From: Clostridium thermarum
GTDB taxonomy: Bacteria > Bacillota > Clostridia > Clostridiales > Clostridiaceae
Direction of reading: 5' to 3'
Assembly (NCBI RefSeq): GCF_006351925.1
Contig: NZ_CP040924.1
Coordinates: 2,171,860 to 2,235,859, forward strand
Length of the DNA stretch: 64,000 nucleotides
In this document: in pieces, positions 53,883 to 64,000 of the stretch
Layout of the letters: each line of letters starts with the position of its first letter
Position numbering within the stretch: the stretch's first letter is position 1
Notes under the pieces: generated by a model
Told to the model about the DNA's origin: nothing
Database searches by the model: none
Seen by the model: the letters and a program-made list of their open reading frames with translations, nothing else
Translations under genes and position numbers: made by a program

Positions 53883-56210
53883 ATGTTATCTTTAAGGAAT
53901 ATAGAGAAGAGCTACACTACCGGTGCTTTTACCCAAGTAGCCTTAACTGGAATCAATTTGAGTTTCAGAGAAAATGAGTTTGTAGCTATTCTTGGTGCCA
54001 GTGGTTCAGGAAAAACCACTTTTTTAAATATCATTGGCGGACTTGATAGATATGACAGCGGTGATTTGATTATCAACGGTAAATCCACAAAGGAATTTTC
54101 TGATTTAGACTGGGACGCATACAGAAACAACAGTGTAGGCTTTATTTTTCAAAGCTATAATCTGATTCCCCACCTAAGCATCATAGATAATGTTGAAATG
54201 GGCATGACCTTGAGTGGCATTACTGCCAGGGCTAAAAGAAACAAGGCCTTGACAGTGCTTGAAAGAGTGGGGCTGAAGGAACATATACATAAGAAGCCAA
54301 ATCAGCTATCCGGTGGTCAAATGCAGAGGGTTGCCATAGCCAGGGCCTTGGCCAACGATCCTGATATAATCCTTGCTGATGAACCTACAGGTGCCCTAGA
54401 CTCTGTGACAAGCAGGCAGATAATGGACTTAATTATGGAGATATCAAAGGACAAACTTGTCATCATGGTCACTCATAATTCTGAATTGGCCCATACCTAT
54501 GCCAGTAGAATTGTGGAGTTTAGAGATGGAGAAGTAATAGCTGATTCTAATCCCCTAGAAGAAAAAGAGATCAATGCAGAGTACAGCCTAAAAAAAACAA
54601 AGATGAGTTTTTTCACTGCCTTAAAGCTATCTGCTACCAATATAAAGACCAAAAAAGGCAGAACCTTTCTCACTGCCTTTGCTTCAAGCATTGGGATTAT
54701 TGGTATTGCACTGATTTTGTCACTGTCTAACGGCTTTGATAAGCAAATTAAAAACTTTGAAGCAGGCACTTTGTCTACCTTCCCTATAATGATTACACAG
54801 ACCACGGCGGAGATAGATCCTGAGGTATTAAAGCAGCAGAGGAATGATATGCTTGGCCTTTCAAAAGACGAAGATGATTATCCAAATGTTAATGTGATAT
54901 ATCCAAAGGAACCTATGAGCGAAAAGATTACCCATACCAATATATTCACAGATGAATATATTGAGCATATAGAAGCCATTGACCCAAAATTGATAGCAGG
55001 GATATCCTATACCAGGATGTTAAATATCAATCTCTTAAAAAGGCAAGGTGATACTGCTAACTTAGTTAAAACAAATCCCATGAACTTCAGATCTTTTCCA
55101 AAAACCTTAGCCCCTAAAGGCCCCAGCTTTTTGGAAAGAAACTACGACGTGCTGGCCGGTACTTACCCTAAGGAAGTCAATGACCTTGTTCTTATAGTAG
55201 ATAAAAAGAATGGGGTGGAAAGAAATGTCCTTCAAGCCTTTGGCCTAGACTATAAATCAGAAAGTATAGCCTTTCGGGATATACTTGGATACGAACTAAG
55301 GGTTGTTTTGAATAATGACTATTATAAAGAGGAAGGAGCTCTCTTTACCATTAATGGAGACCCAAGCAACCTAATTGACCTATATAATAAAGAAAGCACC
55401 ATAAAGCTTAAGGTTGCAGGCATTCTAAGACCCAAGAGGGAAGTTAAGGTTTCAATTTTTCCTCCGGGTTTTGCATATTCTGATGAGTTAGTTGAAATGA
55501 TTCAAAAGGATGCTGAAAATTCAGAAATTGTATTGATGCAATTGGTCAGCGACTATAATGTCTTAACTGGGGAACCCTTCGACATTACCAGTCCGGAAGA
55601 CCTTTCCTCTAAAACCATGCTCCTGTCCAATTTAGGAGCTTATAAGACCCCCTATATGATTTCTATTTTCCCCTTAGATTTCGATGCAAAAGACCAGATC
55701 TTAGCTCATTTGGACAAATATAATGTTGGTAAGGCTGAGGAAGATCAAGTGATATATACCGATTTGGCCGGTACAGTTACAGAGATGTCCGGTAGTATTA
55801 TGAATGCCATTACCTTAGTGCTCATCGCCTTTGCTGCAATTTCACTAATCGTATCCCTGATCATGGTGGGCATCATAACTTACATTTCAGTTTTGGAAAG
55901 AACCAGGGAAATTGGTGTCCTAAGAGCCTTAGGAGCCCGTAAAAAAGACATTACCCGGGTATTTAATGCCGAGACCTTCATAATAGGCCTGTGCTCAGGT
56001 ATACTTGGCATATTTATTGCCTGGCTCCTAATCTTCCCAATCAATAATTTCATAGAGATCAAAACCGATTTAACTAATGTGGCCCAACTAAATCCACTTC
56101 ACGCCCTAGGCTTGATCCTTTTAAGCCTTCTCCTGACTATACTGGGCGGTACAATACCGGCAAAAATGGCAGCTGGAAAAGACCCTGTTGAAGCTCTAAG
56201 AGCGGAATAG
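53883..56210 (+). CDS. MacB-like ABC transporter, ATPase fused to FtsX-type permease
   Basis: 775 residues. The N-terminal 230 residues form a LolD/MacB-type ATPase ([59 protein letters not shown]). One membrane helix follows at about 280, then an extracytoplasmic domain of about 350 residues and three C-terminal helices with the FtsX motif (ERTREIGVLRALGARKKDIT). Such fused proteins export peptides or lipids or transmit mechanical signals. The ATG at 53883 follows AAGGAG by 7 bases; an upstream in-frame ATG at 53838 has no such site. Single gene. Substrate unknown. Confidence 0.88.
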   Translation: MLSLRNIEKSYTTGAFTQVALTGINLSFRENEFVAILGASGSGKTTFLNIIGGLDRYDSGDLIINGKSTKEFSDLDWDAYRNNSVGFIFQSYNLIPHLSIIDNVEMGMTLSGITARAKRNKALTVLERVGLKEHIHKKPNQLSGGQMQRVAIARALANDPDIILADEPTGALDSVTSRQIMDLIMEISKDKLVIMVTHNSELAHTYASRIVEFRDGEVIADSNPLEEKEINAEYSLKKTKMSFFTALKLSATNIKTKKGRTFLTAFASSIGIIGIALILSLSNGFDKQIKNFEAGTLSTFPIMITQTTAEIDPEVLKQQRNDMLGLSKDEDDYPNVNVIYPKEPMSEKITHTNIFTDEYIEHIEAIDPKLIAGISYTRMLNINLLKRQGDTANLVKTNPMNFRSFPKTLAPKGPSFLERNYDVLAGTYPKEVNDLVLIVDKKNGVERNVLQAFGLDYKSESIAFRDILGYELRVVLNNDYYKEEGALFTINGDPSNLIDLYNKESTIKLKVAGILRPKREVKVSIFPPGFAYSDELVEMIQKDAENSEIVLMQLVSDYNVLTGEPFDITSPEDLSSKTMLLSNLGAYKTPYMISIFPLDFDAKDQILAHLDKYNVGKAEEDQVIYTDLAGTVTEMSGSIMNAITLVLIAFAAISLIVSLIMVGIITYISVLERTREIGVLRALGARKKDITRVFNAETFIIGLCSGILGIFIAWLLIFPINNFIEIKTDLTNVAQLNPLHALGLILLSLLLTILGGTIPAKMAAGKDPVEALRAE

Positions 56211-56216
56211 AATTGC

Positions 56217-56300
56217 TATTGACAATGGACAATGGACATTTGACAATCGACAATTTAGGAAATGCTGTCCTATCCAGCTTGAATTAATGGACAGAAAATT
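56217..56300. repeat. Short GACAATGGACAAT-type repeat
   Basis: Four to five units of GACAATGGA or GACAATCGA in tandem, then CTTGAATTAATGGAC. A dispersed intergenic repeat type common in clostridia. No function seen. Confidence 0.45.
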
Positions 56301-56359
56301 GGAAAGTGGAGGGAATAGAAATATTATTTTTGAAGATAATATTGGTGGAGGTGTTTATA

Positions 56360-56857
56360 ATGAATATTACATTATCTACAAAGGAAAGATATCTGCTTGA
56401 GGATGAAAAGAGCCATGAAGAGCTTTGCATCAAGAAGTACAGGGAATATGCAGGCCAGGCATCAGACCCACAATTGAAAGACATATTTAATAATCATGCT
56501 AACATCGAACAAGAACACTTAAATACTTTAAATCAATTACTGAACGGGCAGGTTCCTGCACTCAACAATCAGCAAGGTGGAAATCAACAGCAGCAACAGC
56601 AACAACCTCAGCAAATGCAAGCAAACAGTGCTCAGATGCAAGGCGCTTCTTCTAATTATAACCAAAAGGATAAGGAACTTTGTACTGATATGCTGATGAC
56701 AGAAAAGTATGTTTCAAGTACATACAACACTGCCATATTTGAGTTTAGAGATCCAAATGTTAGGGATGTACTAAATCATATACAAAAAGAAGAACAAAAG
56801 CATGGAGAAGCAATTTTTAAGTATATGGAAAGTAAGGGTATGTATACCCTTCAATAG
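56360..56857 (+). CDS. CotF-like spore coat protein
   Basis: 165 residues. A ferritin-like helical protein: LSTKERYLLEDEKSHEELCI, AGQASDPQLKDIFNNHANIE, EQEHLNTLNQLL, then a Gln-rich linker (GGNQQQQQQQPQQMQ), and a second helical part with LCTDMLMTEKYVSSTYNTAI and VLNHIQKEEQKHGEAIFKYM. Matches the CotF spore coat family. The ATG at 56360 follows GGTGGAGGTG by 6 bases; upstream in-frame starts have no such site. It indicates that the organism sporulates. A terminator follows. Confidence 0.85.
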   Translation: MNITLSTKERYLLEDEKSHEELCIKKYREYAGQASDPQLKDIFNNHANIEQEHLNTLNQLLNGQVPALNNQQGGNQQQQQQQPQQMQANSAQMQGASSNYNQKDKELCTDMLMTEKYVSSTYNTAIFEFRDPNVRDVLNHIQKEEQKHGEAIFKYMESKGMYTLQ

Positions 56858-56903
56858 TTAGTTGTAATGACCTGTACCGGCTGCTATGACATTCTAGCTA
56901 ATT

Positions 56904-56966
56904 AAAAGAGCTTTGTCCCTAAACTTTGCATTGCGACGCAAAGCTATTAGAGACAGAGCTTTTTTA
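56904..56966. terminator. Bidirectional terminator between cotF-like and trpA
   Basis: AAAAGAGCTTTGTCcCTAA pairs with TTAGaGACaGAGCTTTTTT around an inner hairpin CTTTGC/GCAAAG. T-runs lie on both sides, so it can end both the coat gene and the trp operon. Confidence 0.8.
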
Positions 56967-57024
56967 CTGTCAGTATGTTTCCCCACGTTTACTTGTTATT
57001 TATCTCTATAATCTATATATCCTG

Positions 57025-57819
57025 TCAGGATTTAAAAGCGCTTTTCAGCTCTTTTACAAATACTGCTGCCGCTTCCACTGCTTCACAAACCTGGCTGCAC
57101 TCAGCTATTTTTTTAACTATGGCGCTGCCGACTATTATTCCATCACAGTAATTTTTATATTCATTAACCATGTCAGCATTAGATATTCCAAAGCCTAAAG
57201 CCTTAGGTAGTTTTGTGTATTTACTAACCAGATTCATGTATGATTGAACATCTGTATCAATATTTTGACGGATTCCGGTAACCCCGGGTGAGGACACACA
57301 GTAAACAAAACCGCTTCCTCCAGCAACAATCTCCTTTATTCTTTCCTTTGAAGTTGGTGCAACCAGTGGTATTAAAGAAATTCCATAGCCTTCTGTAAGA
57401 TCATATATCTCTTGTTTTTCTTCAAGGGGAAGGTCCGGAATAATAATGCCATCCAAGCCTCCATCTCTAGCCTCATGAAAGAACTTTTTCATGCCGTATT
57501 TGAAAACGGAATTATAATAAACAAGATATATTAATGGAATTTCACTTCTCTTCCTTATATCCTGTACAAGCCCCATAATATTTTTTATGTTAGCACCGGC
57601 TTTAAGGGCTCTTTGAGAGGATTCTTGAATGATTGGGCCATCAGCTAAGGGATCTGAGTATGGAATGCCAAGCTCTACAATATCAGCACCAGCATCTTCC
57701 ATTGCCAGTACTAAATCCATTGTGGCAGAAAGACATGGGTCTCCCGCAGTTATAAAAGTAATCAGTGCCTTCTCCCCCTTTTGTCTAAGTTCTTCAAATT
57801 TTGCCTTTATCCTATTCAT
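57025..57819 (-). CDS. trpA: Tryptophan synthase alpha subunit
   Basis: Cleaves indole-3-glycerol phosphate to indole and glyceraldehyde-3-phosphate. 264 residues, a TIM barrel with the catalytic Glu and Asp in [20 protein letters not shown] and [10 protein letters not shown], and [10 protein letters not shown] near the C-terminus. Last gene of the operon; its ATG overlaps the trpB stop by four bases. Confidence 0.97.
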   Translation of the reverse strand: MNRIKAKFEELRQKGEKALITFITAGDPCLSATMDLVLAMEDAGADIVELGIPYSDPLADGPIIQESSQRALKAGANIKNIMGLVQDIRKRSEIPLIYLVYYNSVFKYGMKKFFHEARDGGLDGIIIPDLPLEEKQEIYDLTEGYGISLIPLVAPTSKERIKEIVAGGSGFVYCVSSPGVTGIRQNIDTDVQSYMNLVSKYTKLPKALGFGISNADMVNEYKNYCDGIIVGSAIVKKIAECSQVCEAVEAAAVFVKELKSAFKS

Positions 57820-58991
57820 AGTGACACCCCCAACAGGCCTGCTATGGTATGAATATCTTTGTCTCCTCTTCCTGAGAGGTTTACGATGATTATCTTTTCC
57901 TTATCCAAAGTCGACGCCATCTTTATAGCATGGGCTACTGCATGGGAACTTTCTATGGCAGGCATTATCCCTTCTGTAGAAGATAATTCCTTAAAGGCCT
58001 TCACCGCCTCCTCATCAGTTACAGCATCATATTCCGCCCTTCCGATATCCTTAAGGTAAGCATGCTCCGGGCCTATACCTGGATAATCAAGGCCTGCAGA
58101 TATGGAGTGGGCCTCAAGTATCTGGCCATCTTCGTCCTGCAAAACATATGTCATCATTCCGTGGATTATTCCTAGGGCCCCTTTAGTCAGCGTTGCAGCA
58201 TGCTTGTTTGTATGAAGTCCTTCACCGGCAGCCTCTACTCCTATAAGTCTCACAGCCTTATCCTCTATAAATGGATAAAAGATTCCTATGGCATTGCTGC
58301 CGCCTCCAACGCAGGCCACTACAGCATCCGGCAGTCTTCCTTCCTTTTCAATAATCTGCCTTCTGGTTTCTTCTCCAATAACCTTTTGAAAGTCTCTTAC
58401 CATAGCGGGATAAGGATGTGGCCCCATCACAGATCCCACTACATAAAAGGTATCTTCAATCCTTGCCACCCAGTCTCTCATAGCAGAGTTTACCGCATCC
58501 TTTAGTGTCTTGCTGCCGGTGGTGACTGCTGTGACCTTAGCTCCGAGGAGCTTCATTTTAAACACATTTAGTGCCTGCCTATTTATGTCTGTTTCACCCA
58601 TGAAAATTTCACATTCTAAGCCAAACATGGCTGCTACGGTGGCGGTGGCCACTCCATGCTGGCCTGCACCTGTCTCCGCTATTACCCTTTTCTTGCCCAT
58701 CCTTTTTGCCAGCAGGATTTGCCCCAAAACGTTATTTATCTTATGAGCCCCGGTATGATTTAAGTCCTCCCTTTTCAGGTATATTTTAGCTCCGCCGCAC
58801 TTTGCAGTAAGATTTTCAGCAAAGTACAGGGGAGTTTCTCTACCACTGTATTCCCTTAAATAGTAGCGATACTTCGACATAAATTCCTCATCTTCAATGG
58901 CCTTATAAAATTCTCTTTCCAGCTGCAAAACTGCACTCATCACTGTCTCAGGGACATATTGTCCACCATATTTTCCAAATCTCCCCTTCAT
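57816..58991 (-). CDS. trpB: Tryptophan synthase beta subunit
   Basis: PLP enzyme that joins indole and serine. 391 residues. PLP Lys in [15 protein letters not shown]; phosphate-binding [28 protein letters not shown]. The main TrpB1 form, which acts with TrpA. ATG overlaps the trpF stop by four bases. Confidence 0.98.
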   Translation of the reverse strand: MKGRFGKYGGQYVPETVMSAVLQLEREFYKAIEDEEFMSKYRYYLREYSGRETPLYFAENLTAKCGGAKIYLKREDLNHTGAHKINNVLGQILLAKRMGKKRVIAETGAGQHGVATATVAAMFGLECEIFMGETDINRQALNVFKMKLLGAKVTAVTTGSKTLKDAVNSAMRDWVARIEDTFYVVGSVMGPHPYPAMVRDFQKVIGEETRRQIIEKEGRLPDAVVACVGGGSNAIGIFYPFIEDKAVRLIGVEAAGEGLHTNKHAATLTKGALGIIHGMMTYVLQDEDGQILEAHSISAGLDYPGIGPEHAYLKDIGRAEYDAVTDEEAVKAFKELSSTEGIMPAIESSHAVAHAIKMASTLDKEKIIIVNLSGRGDKDIHTIAGLLGVSL

Positions 58992-59596
58992 ATATTTCTC
59001 ACCTTTCTAATAAATTCTTCAATTTTATAAAAATCTTTGATCCCGCCAGACTCCACGCCACTGGATACGTCCACAGCAAAGGGCTTTACCTGCTTTATGG
59101 CTTCACTTACATTCTGAGGGTTTAATCCACCTGCCAGAATAATTTTCTTTCTATGACTTGTACCATCCAACAGGCTCCAGTCAAAGCTCTGACCTGTTCC
59201 ACCAAGTGCACCAGGAACCTTGCTGTCCACCAGTATAGTTTCCACAGGCTGATCTTCCATCCTCTTTAAGTCTTCAAATCCGCTTATACCAATGGACTTC
59301 CAGATCTCATAGGCTGAAAGCTGTTTTATATATGGAAAATCCTCATTTCCGTGTAGCTGAATCACATCTAACCTTAACCTTTCAGAAATATAAATGAGAC
59401 TTCCTAAGGGTTCATCCACAAAGACCCCCACGGTTTTTATTCCTTTATCCAACCCTTTTCTCAAATCCTCAGCCTGATCCACTGTGACCTTTCGTCTGCT
59501 TTCGGCAAATACAAAGCCTATATAGTCAGGTTTTAGTTTATTTACGTACTCTATGTCAGTTTTACGGCTTAGTCCACATATTTTAATCTTTGTCAT
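58988..59596 (-). CDS. trpF: Phosphoribosylanthranilate isomerase
   Basis: Amadori rearrangement of N-(5'-phosphoribosyl)anthranilate. 202 residues. Catalytic Cys in [14 protein letters not shown] and Asp in [20 protein letters not shown]; phosphate loop [10 protein letters not shown] and VDVSSGVES. It starts 3 bases after trpC and overlaps trpB. Confidence 0.97.
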   Translation of the reverse strand: MTKIKICGLSRKTDIEYVNKLKPDYIGFVFAESRRKVTVDQAEDLRKGLDKGIKTVGVFVDEPLGSLIYISERLRLDVIQLHGNEDFPYIKQLSAYEIWKSIGISGFEDLKRMEDQPVETILVDSKVPGALGGTGQSFDWSLLDGTSHRKKIILAGGLNPQNVSEAIKQVKPFAVDVSSGVESGGIKDFYKIEEFIRKVRNI

Positions 59597-59599
59597 AAC

Positions 59600-60385
59600 T
59601 CACCTCTGCAGCCCCTTAGAAGACTTGATAAATTCTATAATGGACCTACCCTCATTAATATACCTCATAAAGGTTTCTCCTATAAGCACTGCATCTATGT
59701 CTAGGGATCTCAGGTATTTTATGTCTTCGGAAGCTTTAATACCACTTTCTGATACCGTTACTATTCCTTTAGGAATATAACGTCTTATATCCTCAGTAGT
59801 TTTGAGATCTACTTCAAAGGTTTTGAGATTTCTATTGTTTATTCCGATGATATCACAGCCTGCCTCTAGGGCTTCTTCTGCTTCTTCCCTTGTGTGGACC
59901 TCCGTAACACATGCCAGCCCCAGATTTTTAGCCAAGACGTAAAAGTCTTTCAGCTTGCCCTTTAAGATTGATGAAATTAAAAGTACTGCATCGGCCCCAA
60001 TAGCTTTAGCATGGTAAAGCTGAAATTCGTCTATGATAAAGTCCTTTCTCAGTACAGGCTTTGAAACTAGTACCTTTACCTCTGTCAAATATTCATCACA
60101 TCCCTTAAAAAATTGTCTTTCCGTCAAAACCGACAGGGCATCCACCGGAATTTCTTCATATATACTGGCTATTTGCCTGTGATTAAAAGTTTCCACTATA
60201 ATCCCCTTAGAAGGGGATGCCTTCTTGACCTCTCCAATTATAGCCATGGTATCTGTGCATAGTGCCTTTTTAAAATCCCTTATTGGTTGTAAATCACAAG
60301 CTTCCATAAGCTTTTTTATAGGTATCATTCTCTTTTCTTCTTCCACTTGTTTCTTCTTATGAGCAAGGATATCCTCTAAAATCAT
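59600..60385 (-). CDS. trpC: Indole-3-glycerol phosphate synthase
   Basis: Ring closure of the carboxyphenylamino-ribulose phosphate. 261 residues. Catalytic Lys and Glu seen in [35 protein letters not shown] and [32 protein letters not shown]. The ATG overlaps the trpD stop by four bases. Confidence 0.97.
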   Translation of the reverse strand: MILEDILAHKKKQVEEEKRMIPIKKLMEACDLQPIRDFKKALCTDTMAIIGEVKKASPSKGIIVETFNHRQIASIYEEIPVDALSVLTERQFFKGCDEYLTEVKVLVSKPVLRKDFIIDEFQLYHAKAIGADAVLLISSILKGKLKDFYVLAKNLGLACVTEVHTREEAEEALEAGCDIIGINNRNLKTFEVDLKTTEDIRRYIPKGIVTVSESGIKASEDIKYLRSLDIDAVLIGETFMRYINEGRSIIEFIKSSKGLQR

Positions 60386-61419
60386 GCGGTAACCCTCCGG
60401 TTAAACTCTAATAATTCCAGATATTTTTTAAAAGCTCTGCCACTGTCAATGAGTTCCTCTGCAGCGGAAACTCCTTCTTTAACCCCCGTTACAACCTTGG
60501 CTGTATATAGGGCTGCAGCGGTATTTATAACCACCAAGTCCCTCTTAGGACCTTTTTCTCCCTTAAGAATATTGATAATAATCTCAGCATTTTCCCGTGG
60601 TTCTCCACCTCTCAGGTCTTCCATGGTTGACAGGGGTAAGCCGTATTTTTCAGGATTTATGGTATAATCTGTTATTTTGCCATCTTTTAATTCACTTACC
60701 AAGGTGTCTCCGGTAGTAGTTATTTCATCTAAACCGTCTAATCCATGAACTACCATCGCTCTTTCTCTCCCAAGTCTTAATAAAACCTCTGCAAGGGTAT
60801 GGGTCAAGGCTCCATCAAAGACTCCAAGTACTTGACCTTTAATTTTAGCTGGATTTGTCAATGGTCCCAGGATGTTGAAAATTGTCCTCAGGGCCAGCTC
60901 ACTTCTTACGGGGGCTGCATTTTTCATAGCCACATGATATTTTTGAGCAAAGAGGAAAGCCATACCGGTAAGTTCAAAACATGCCTGTGAAGATGATATC
61001 TCCATAATGATATTAAAGCCCAGCTCTTTGAGCACATCAGCACTGCCGCTTTTTCCTGACACCGTCCTGTTTCCATGTTTGGCTACCTTTACCCCTGAAG
61101 CGGCAGCCACCAAGGCCACAGCAGTAGATACATTAAAGGTCCTTCCCCCGTCACCGCCGGTACCGCAGGTGTCTATGGCATAGCAGGGTGTCCCATCTTC
61201 CTTAACACTTAATTCAAAGGGAAGGGCATTACTTATCATAGCCTTGGCACAGCCGGTTATTTCTTCCACGGTTTCTCCCTTCATCCTAAGAGCTATTAAG
61301 AAGGCTGCTATCTGTGCATCAGTTGATTTTCCAGACATTATATCCATCATTGCCCCTTCTGCCTCTTGCACCGTTAAATCTTCTTTAGCTACAAGCTTTT
61401 TTAATGCCTCACCTAACAT
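60382..61419 (-). CDS. trpD: Anthranilate phosphoribosyltransferase
   Basis: Adds phosphoribose to anthranilate. 345 residues. PRPP-binding [58 protein letters not shown]. Not fused to TrpG, which is separate here and overlaps it by 11 bases. Confidence 0.97.
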   Translation of the reverse strand: MLGEALKKLVAKEDLTVQEAEGAMMDIMSGKSTDAQIAAFLIALRMKGETVEEITGCAKAMISNALPFELSVKEDGTPCYAIDTCGTGGDGGRTFNVSTAVALVAAASGVKVAKHGNRTVSGKSGSADVLKELGFNIIMEISSSQACFELTGMAFLFAQKYHVAMKNAAPVRSELALRTIFNILGPLTNPAKIKGQVLGVFDGALTHTLAEVLLRLGRERAMVVHGLDGLDEITTTGDTLVSELKDGKITDYTINPEKYGLPLSTMEDLRGGEPRENAEIIINILKGEKGPKRDLVVINTAAALYTAKVVTGVKEGVSAAEELIDSGRAFKKYLELLEFNRRVTA

Positions 61420-61987
61420 AACAAATCTCCTCCAAGAAATTTCTAATCATTTCCTTCCCCTTGTCCGTAAGTATAGATTCAGGATGAAATTGCAGGCCAA
61501 AAATCGCATGTTTCCTATGTCTTATTGCCATAATAGTCCCGTCTTCAGTCTCAGCCGTAACGATAAGTTCCTTGGGAAGGGAGGCTTTCTCAACAACTAA
61601 GGAATGGTATCTCATAACCTTTAGAATAGGCTGCAGACCCTTAAAAAGATATTTCCCATCATTTGTTATCTTTGAAACCTTTCCATGCACTATGTCTGCA
61701 GCTCTTACTATATTGCCGCCAAAAGCACAGGCAATGGCTTGGTGACCAAGACATATCCCTAAAATTGGTATCACACCAGCTGCTTGTTTTATCAAGTCCA
61801 CACATATTCCTGCCGCTTCCGGCCTTCCAGGACCGGGAGATAGTATTATTCCATCCGGTTTTAACTCCAGAATTTTCTCTACGGTCACTTGATTGTTCCT
61901 CACTACAAAGATATTTTTATGATACTGACCAACATATTGATAGAGGTTATAAGTAAAAGAATCATAATTGTCGATTATTAAAATCAT
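61409..61987 (-). CDS. trpG: Anthranilate synthase glutamine amidotransferase
   Basis: Supplies ammonia to TrpE. 192 residues, class I amidotransferase with catalytic Cys in [17 protein letters not shown] and His-Glu in [17 protein letters not shown]-type loop [13 protein letters not shown]. May also serve folate synthesis as PabA, since no other copy is in the window. Its ATG follows the trpE TGA directly. Confidence 0.96.
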   Translation of the reverse strand: MILIIDNYDSFTYNLYQYVGQYHKNIFVVRNNQVTVEKILELKPDGIILSPGPGRPEAAGICVDLIKQAAGVIPILGICLGHQAIACAFGGNIVRAADIVHGKVSKITNDGKYLFKGLQPILKVMRYHSLVVEKASLPKELIVTAETEDGTIMAIRHRKHAIFGLQFHPESILTDKGKEMIRNFLEEICYVR

Positions 61988-63418
61988 TCATATCACCTCA
62001 ATTAATGCCCTTGCTTTATTTATGGTTTCCTCATATTCCTTTTCAGGATCAGAATCGTAAACAATACCGGCTCCAGCCTGGATATAGGCTGCTCCATTCT
62101 TAAAAATAATAGTTCTGATAGCGATGCACACATCCATGTTTCCATCGTAGGAGAAATAGCCTACTGCTCCTGCATATAACCCTCTCCTCATATTTTCAAG
62201 TTCATCGATAATCTCCATAGCCCTTATTTTAGGTGCACCTGACACAGTACCTGCCGGTGCACAGGCCATCAGGGCATCAAAACAGTCTTTATCTTCCTTT
62301 ATCTCTCCTGATACGGTGGTGACTATGTGCATCACATGGGAGTAGTAGTCCACTTCCATAAACCTATCTACTTTAACAGAGCCAAAAGAGCTGACTTTTC
62401 CTATGTCATTTCTACCCAGGTCTACCAGCATAACGTGTTCTGCCCTTTCCTTTTCATCGCTTAAAAGGTCTTCTTTAAACTGTAAATCTTCTTCGTCACT
62501 CTTTCCCCTAGGTCTCGTTCCGGCAATTGGATTGGTTGTAACCCTCTTTCCCCGCAGGCTTACCAGACTTTCCGGCGAAGACCCCACAACCTGGAAATCA
62601 TTAAAATCTATATAAAAGAGATAGGGTGAAGGGTTTTTAGAACGTAGTCTTCTGTAAACCTCAAAGGCGCTGGCAGTCTGTGTTACCTTAAACCTTTGAG
62701 ACAATACCACCTGAAAAATATCACCTGATCGAATATACTCCTTTGCTCTCTCTACTAACTCACAAAACTGTTCTTTAGTTAAGTTGGACTCTATCTTCTG
62801 TACTTCTCCCTTTTCACTTAGGGGAACACTTACAGAGTTGCTTCTTATACTTTTTATCTGCTCATCCAGTTTTTGTAATACACAGTTATAATCCTCACAG
62901 CTTTCAGGCTGCACATTATAAATCACAGCTAGGGTATGCTTCATATGATCATAGCAGATTACAGTTTTGTAAAATAGGAAACAGGTCTCTGGTATTCCAT
63001 TTTTATCCTGGTAAGTATCCTGCAGTACTTCATAATTTTTAATATAGTCATAACTTACATAACCTATAGCACCGCCGATAAAAGGAACCTTTAGTCCTGC
63101 TGTTCTGTATTTTTGTTTTAATATTTTTCTTACCACAGTGATGACATCAGTCCTGTATTTTTTCACTTGTGTTCCATCTTCAACTAATGTCAGATTTTCT
63201 TGACCCTTCACCGCCATATATGGGTCCATTGAAATGAAAGAGTACCTGCCGGAACTACCAAAACCGTAGGAGCTCTCAAGCAGGCATTTGTTTTTACCCA
63301 CAAGTGAATTAAAAATACTAATGGGAGTAAGTTCATCAGCATTGATTTCCTTCTGTAAGGGAAAGGTAAAGCCTTTGCTTTTTAATCCATTAAATTCTGC
63401 TTCTGAAATATTAACCAT
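61988..63418 (-). CDS. trpE: Anthranilate synthase component I
   Basis: Converts chorismate to anthranilate; site of tryptophan feedback inhibition. 476 residues. N-terminal LLESSYGFGSSGRYSFISMD holds the usual LLES inhibitor-site motif; C-terminal chorismate site: IFQVVLSQRFKV, NPSPYLFYIDFND, GSSPESLVSLRG, ATNPIAGTRPRG-like TTNPIAGTRPRGKS, APAGTVSGAPKIRAMEIIDE. The ATG at 63418 follows AGGAGGG by 5 bases; the frame stays open 147 bases upstream, but that stretch is leader RNA. First gene of trpEGDCFBA. Confidence 0.97.
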   Translation of the reverse strand: MVNISEAEFNGLKSKGFTFPLQKEINADELTPISIFNSLVGKNKCLLESSYGFGSSGRYSFISMDPYMAVKGQENLTLVEDGTQVKKYRTDVITVVRKILKQKYRTAGLKVPFIGGAIGYVSYDYIKNYEVLQDTYQDKNGIPETCFLFYKTVICYDHMKHTLAVIYNVQPESCEDYNCVLQKLDEQIKSIRSNSVSVPLSEKGEVQKIESNLTKEQFCELVERAKEYIRSGDIFQVVLSQRFKVTQTASAFEVYRRLRSKNPSPYLFYIDFNDFQVVGSSPESLVSLRGKRVTTNPIAGTRPRGKSDEEDLQFKEDLLSDEKERAEHVMLVDLGRNDIGKVSSFGSVKVDRFMEVDYYSHVMHIVTTVSGEIKEDKDCFDALMACAPAGTVSGAPKIRAMEIIDELENMRRGLYAGAVGYFSYDGNMDVCIAIRTIIFKNGAAYIQAGAGIVYDSDPEKEYEETINKARALIEVI

Positions 63419-63443
63419 ATCATCCCTCCTAAATTTGATAAAA

Positions 63444-63826
63444 TAAAAAAGCCACTCCATCCACATTATGGGACGAAGTGACTGCGCGGTGCCACCCATA
63501 TTGGTTTTATATTGTAAATGGCCTAATAAATTAATGTATAATGGTGCTAATGTACACTTGAACAAAAAAACATTTCATCCCTTAGGACGAAATGTTACTT
63601 TCGATGTGCCACCTAAATATAAACCCCACTCTTTCAGGTACAGATTGCTCGATACCCTATCCTTTTAACGGTGGATTCCCGGACGCTGCTACTAAGGAAA
63701 ATCCCATTGGCGCGCCATCTCACAGACCCATTCACTACGACCTATGGCACCCGGCTTACACCACCCCGGACTCGCTGAAACCTAGTATTCATAGCTACTA
63801 TTTCTGATCATGGACTTATTAGTTAA
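63444..63826 (-). promoter_or_regulatory. Tryptophan T-box leader with two antiterminator/terminator modules
   Basis: On the minus strand, Stem I features AGCGAGTCCGGGG and GGTGTAAGCCGGG are followed by GAATGGGTC, whose TGG fits a Trp specifier codon. First T-box: TTAGGTGGCACATCG ... CGTCCTAA, then a terminator ACATTTCgTCC/GGAtGAAATGT with seven T (63564-63595). Second T-box 64 bases later: TATGGGTGGCACCGCG ... CGTCCCATA, then a terminator and six T (63445-63482). Uncharged tRNA-Trp should prevent termination and switch on the trp operon. There is no room for a second Stem I between the two modules. Confidence 0.85.
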
Positions 63827-63855
63827 ATTTTATACCAATTGTATATAATTGTCAA
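63827..63855 (-). promoter_or_regulatory. trp operon promoter
   Basis: On the minus strand TTGACA (63850-63855), 17-base spacer, TAAAAT (63827-63832). Confidence 0.7.
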
Positions 63856-63880
63856 CATATTTATTTGAAATACGGAAATT

Positions 63881-64000
63881 TTATTCACAGCAGCAATAGG
63901 TTTTTTTGATATCTACACCGTATTCAGTTCTTTCAAGCTTAACATTGGTAATCAAAAAGGCAAACTCTTTGTTTGCTACGAATTTTATTCCCTCCAGCTC
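63881..64000 (-). CDS. C-terminal end of an unknown protein (5' end beyond window)
   Basis: The last 39 codons of a minus-strand gene: ELEGIKFVANKEFAFLITNV, KLERTEYGVDIKKTYCCCE, then TAA. The three-cysteine tail is unusual. The frame is open to the right edge. No family recognised; it lies upstream of the trp promoter. Confidence 0.5.
   Translation of the reverse strand, partial: ELEGIKFVANKEFAFLITNVKLERTEYGVDIKKTYCCCE

Noticed and set aside
63419..63565. N-terminal extension of trpE of 49 residues
   Set aside because: It covers the second T-box and terminator; the family start and AGGAGGG are at 63418.
63468..63807. Two plus-strand frames in the T-box leader
   Set aside because: They come from structured leader RNA read on the wrong strand and lack start signals.

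Overview
The window comes from a low-GC, spore-forming anaerobic Firmicute, most likely a Clostridium-type bacterium. The evidence is strong Shine-Dalgarno sites, a Rex-regulated adhE, a CotF-type coat protein, a T-box trp operon, a lysine riboswitch, and a Cthe_2159-like beta-helix lipoprotein. No rRNA, tRNA or CRISPR array was seen.

Layout. 1-4.5 kb is the early/replication region of a prophage or its remnant: a helicase loader cut by the left edge, a DnaD-like initiator, and an SbcC-like ATPase split by a frameshift. A divergent XRE repressor faces them across a switch region with two dyads. 4.6-14.5 kb is a defence and mobile island. It holds a decayed IS110, a GATC-type restriction-modification cluster (MutH/Sau3AI-fold nuclease, Dam, DpnA-like methylase and a third methylase), a decayed IS3, a PLD-nuclease/helicase gene overlapping a MazG-like gene, and two unrecognised genes. 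14.6-18.5 kb carries an SDR/DUF6904 pair, a tiny basic peptide, a decayed coiled-coil gene and a PD-(D/E)XK-like protein. A 23-nt motif ending in a Spo0A box lies before three of the genes between 13 and 18.5 kb.

18.7-45 kb is mostly core chromosome: ApbE lipoprotein, GGDEF cyclase, a NatA/NatB-like ABC exporter with two permeases, aconitase, a Cys/Gly-rich membrane peptide, the beta-helix lipoprotein (broken at an A7 tract), a four-LysM protein, gnd followed by fused kinase/DUF1801 debris, an HD hydrolase, ornithine decarboxylase, a SIMPL protein, a circularly permuted GH3 beta-glucosidase, an ECF sigma/anti-sigma pair and an ECF-transporter S component. 45-64 kb holds adhE with Rex operators, a lipoprotein, a polar amino acid ABC transporter under a lysine riboswitch, a MATE pump, a MacB-like ABC protein, the CotF-like protein, and trpEGDCFBA on the minus strand behind a T-box leader with two antiterminator/terminator modules.

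Most notable: the MutH-type nuclease paired with two adenine methylases, the PLD-helicase/MazG pair, the double-decision trp T-box, the Rex site on the adhE start point, the repeated Spo0A-box motif, and several genes broken by single-base frameshifts, which are either real decay or sequence errors. All calls are by eye; no database search was run.
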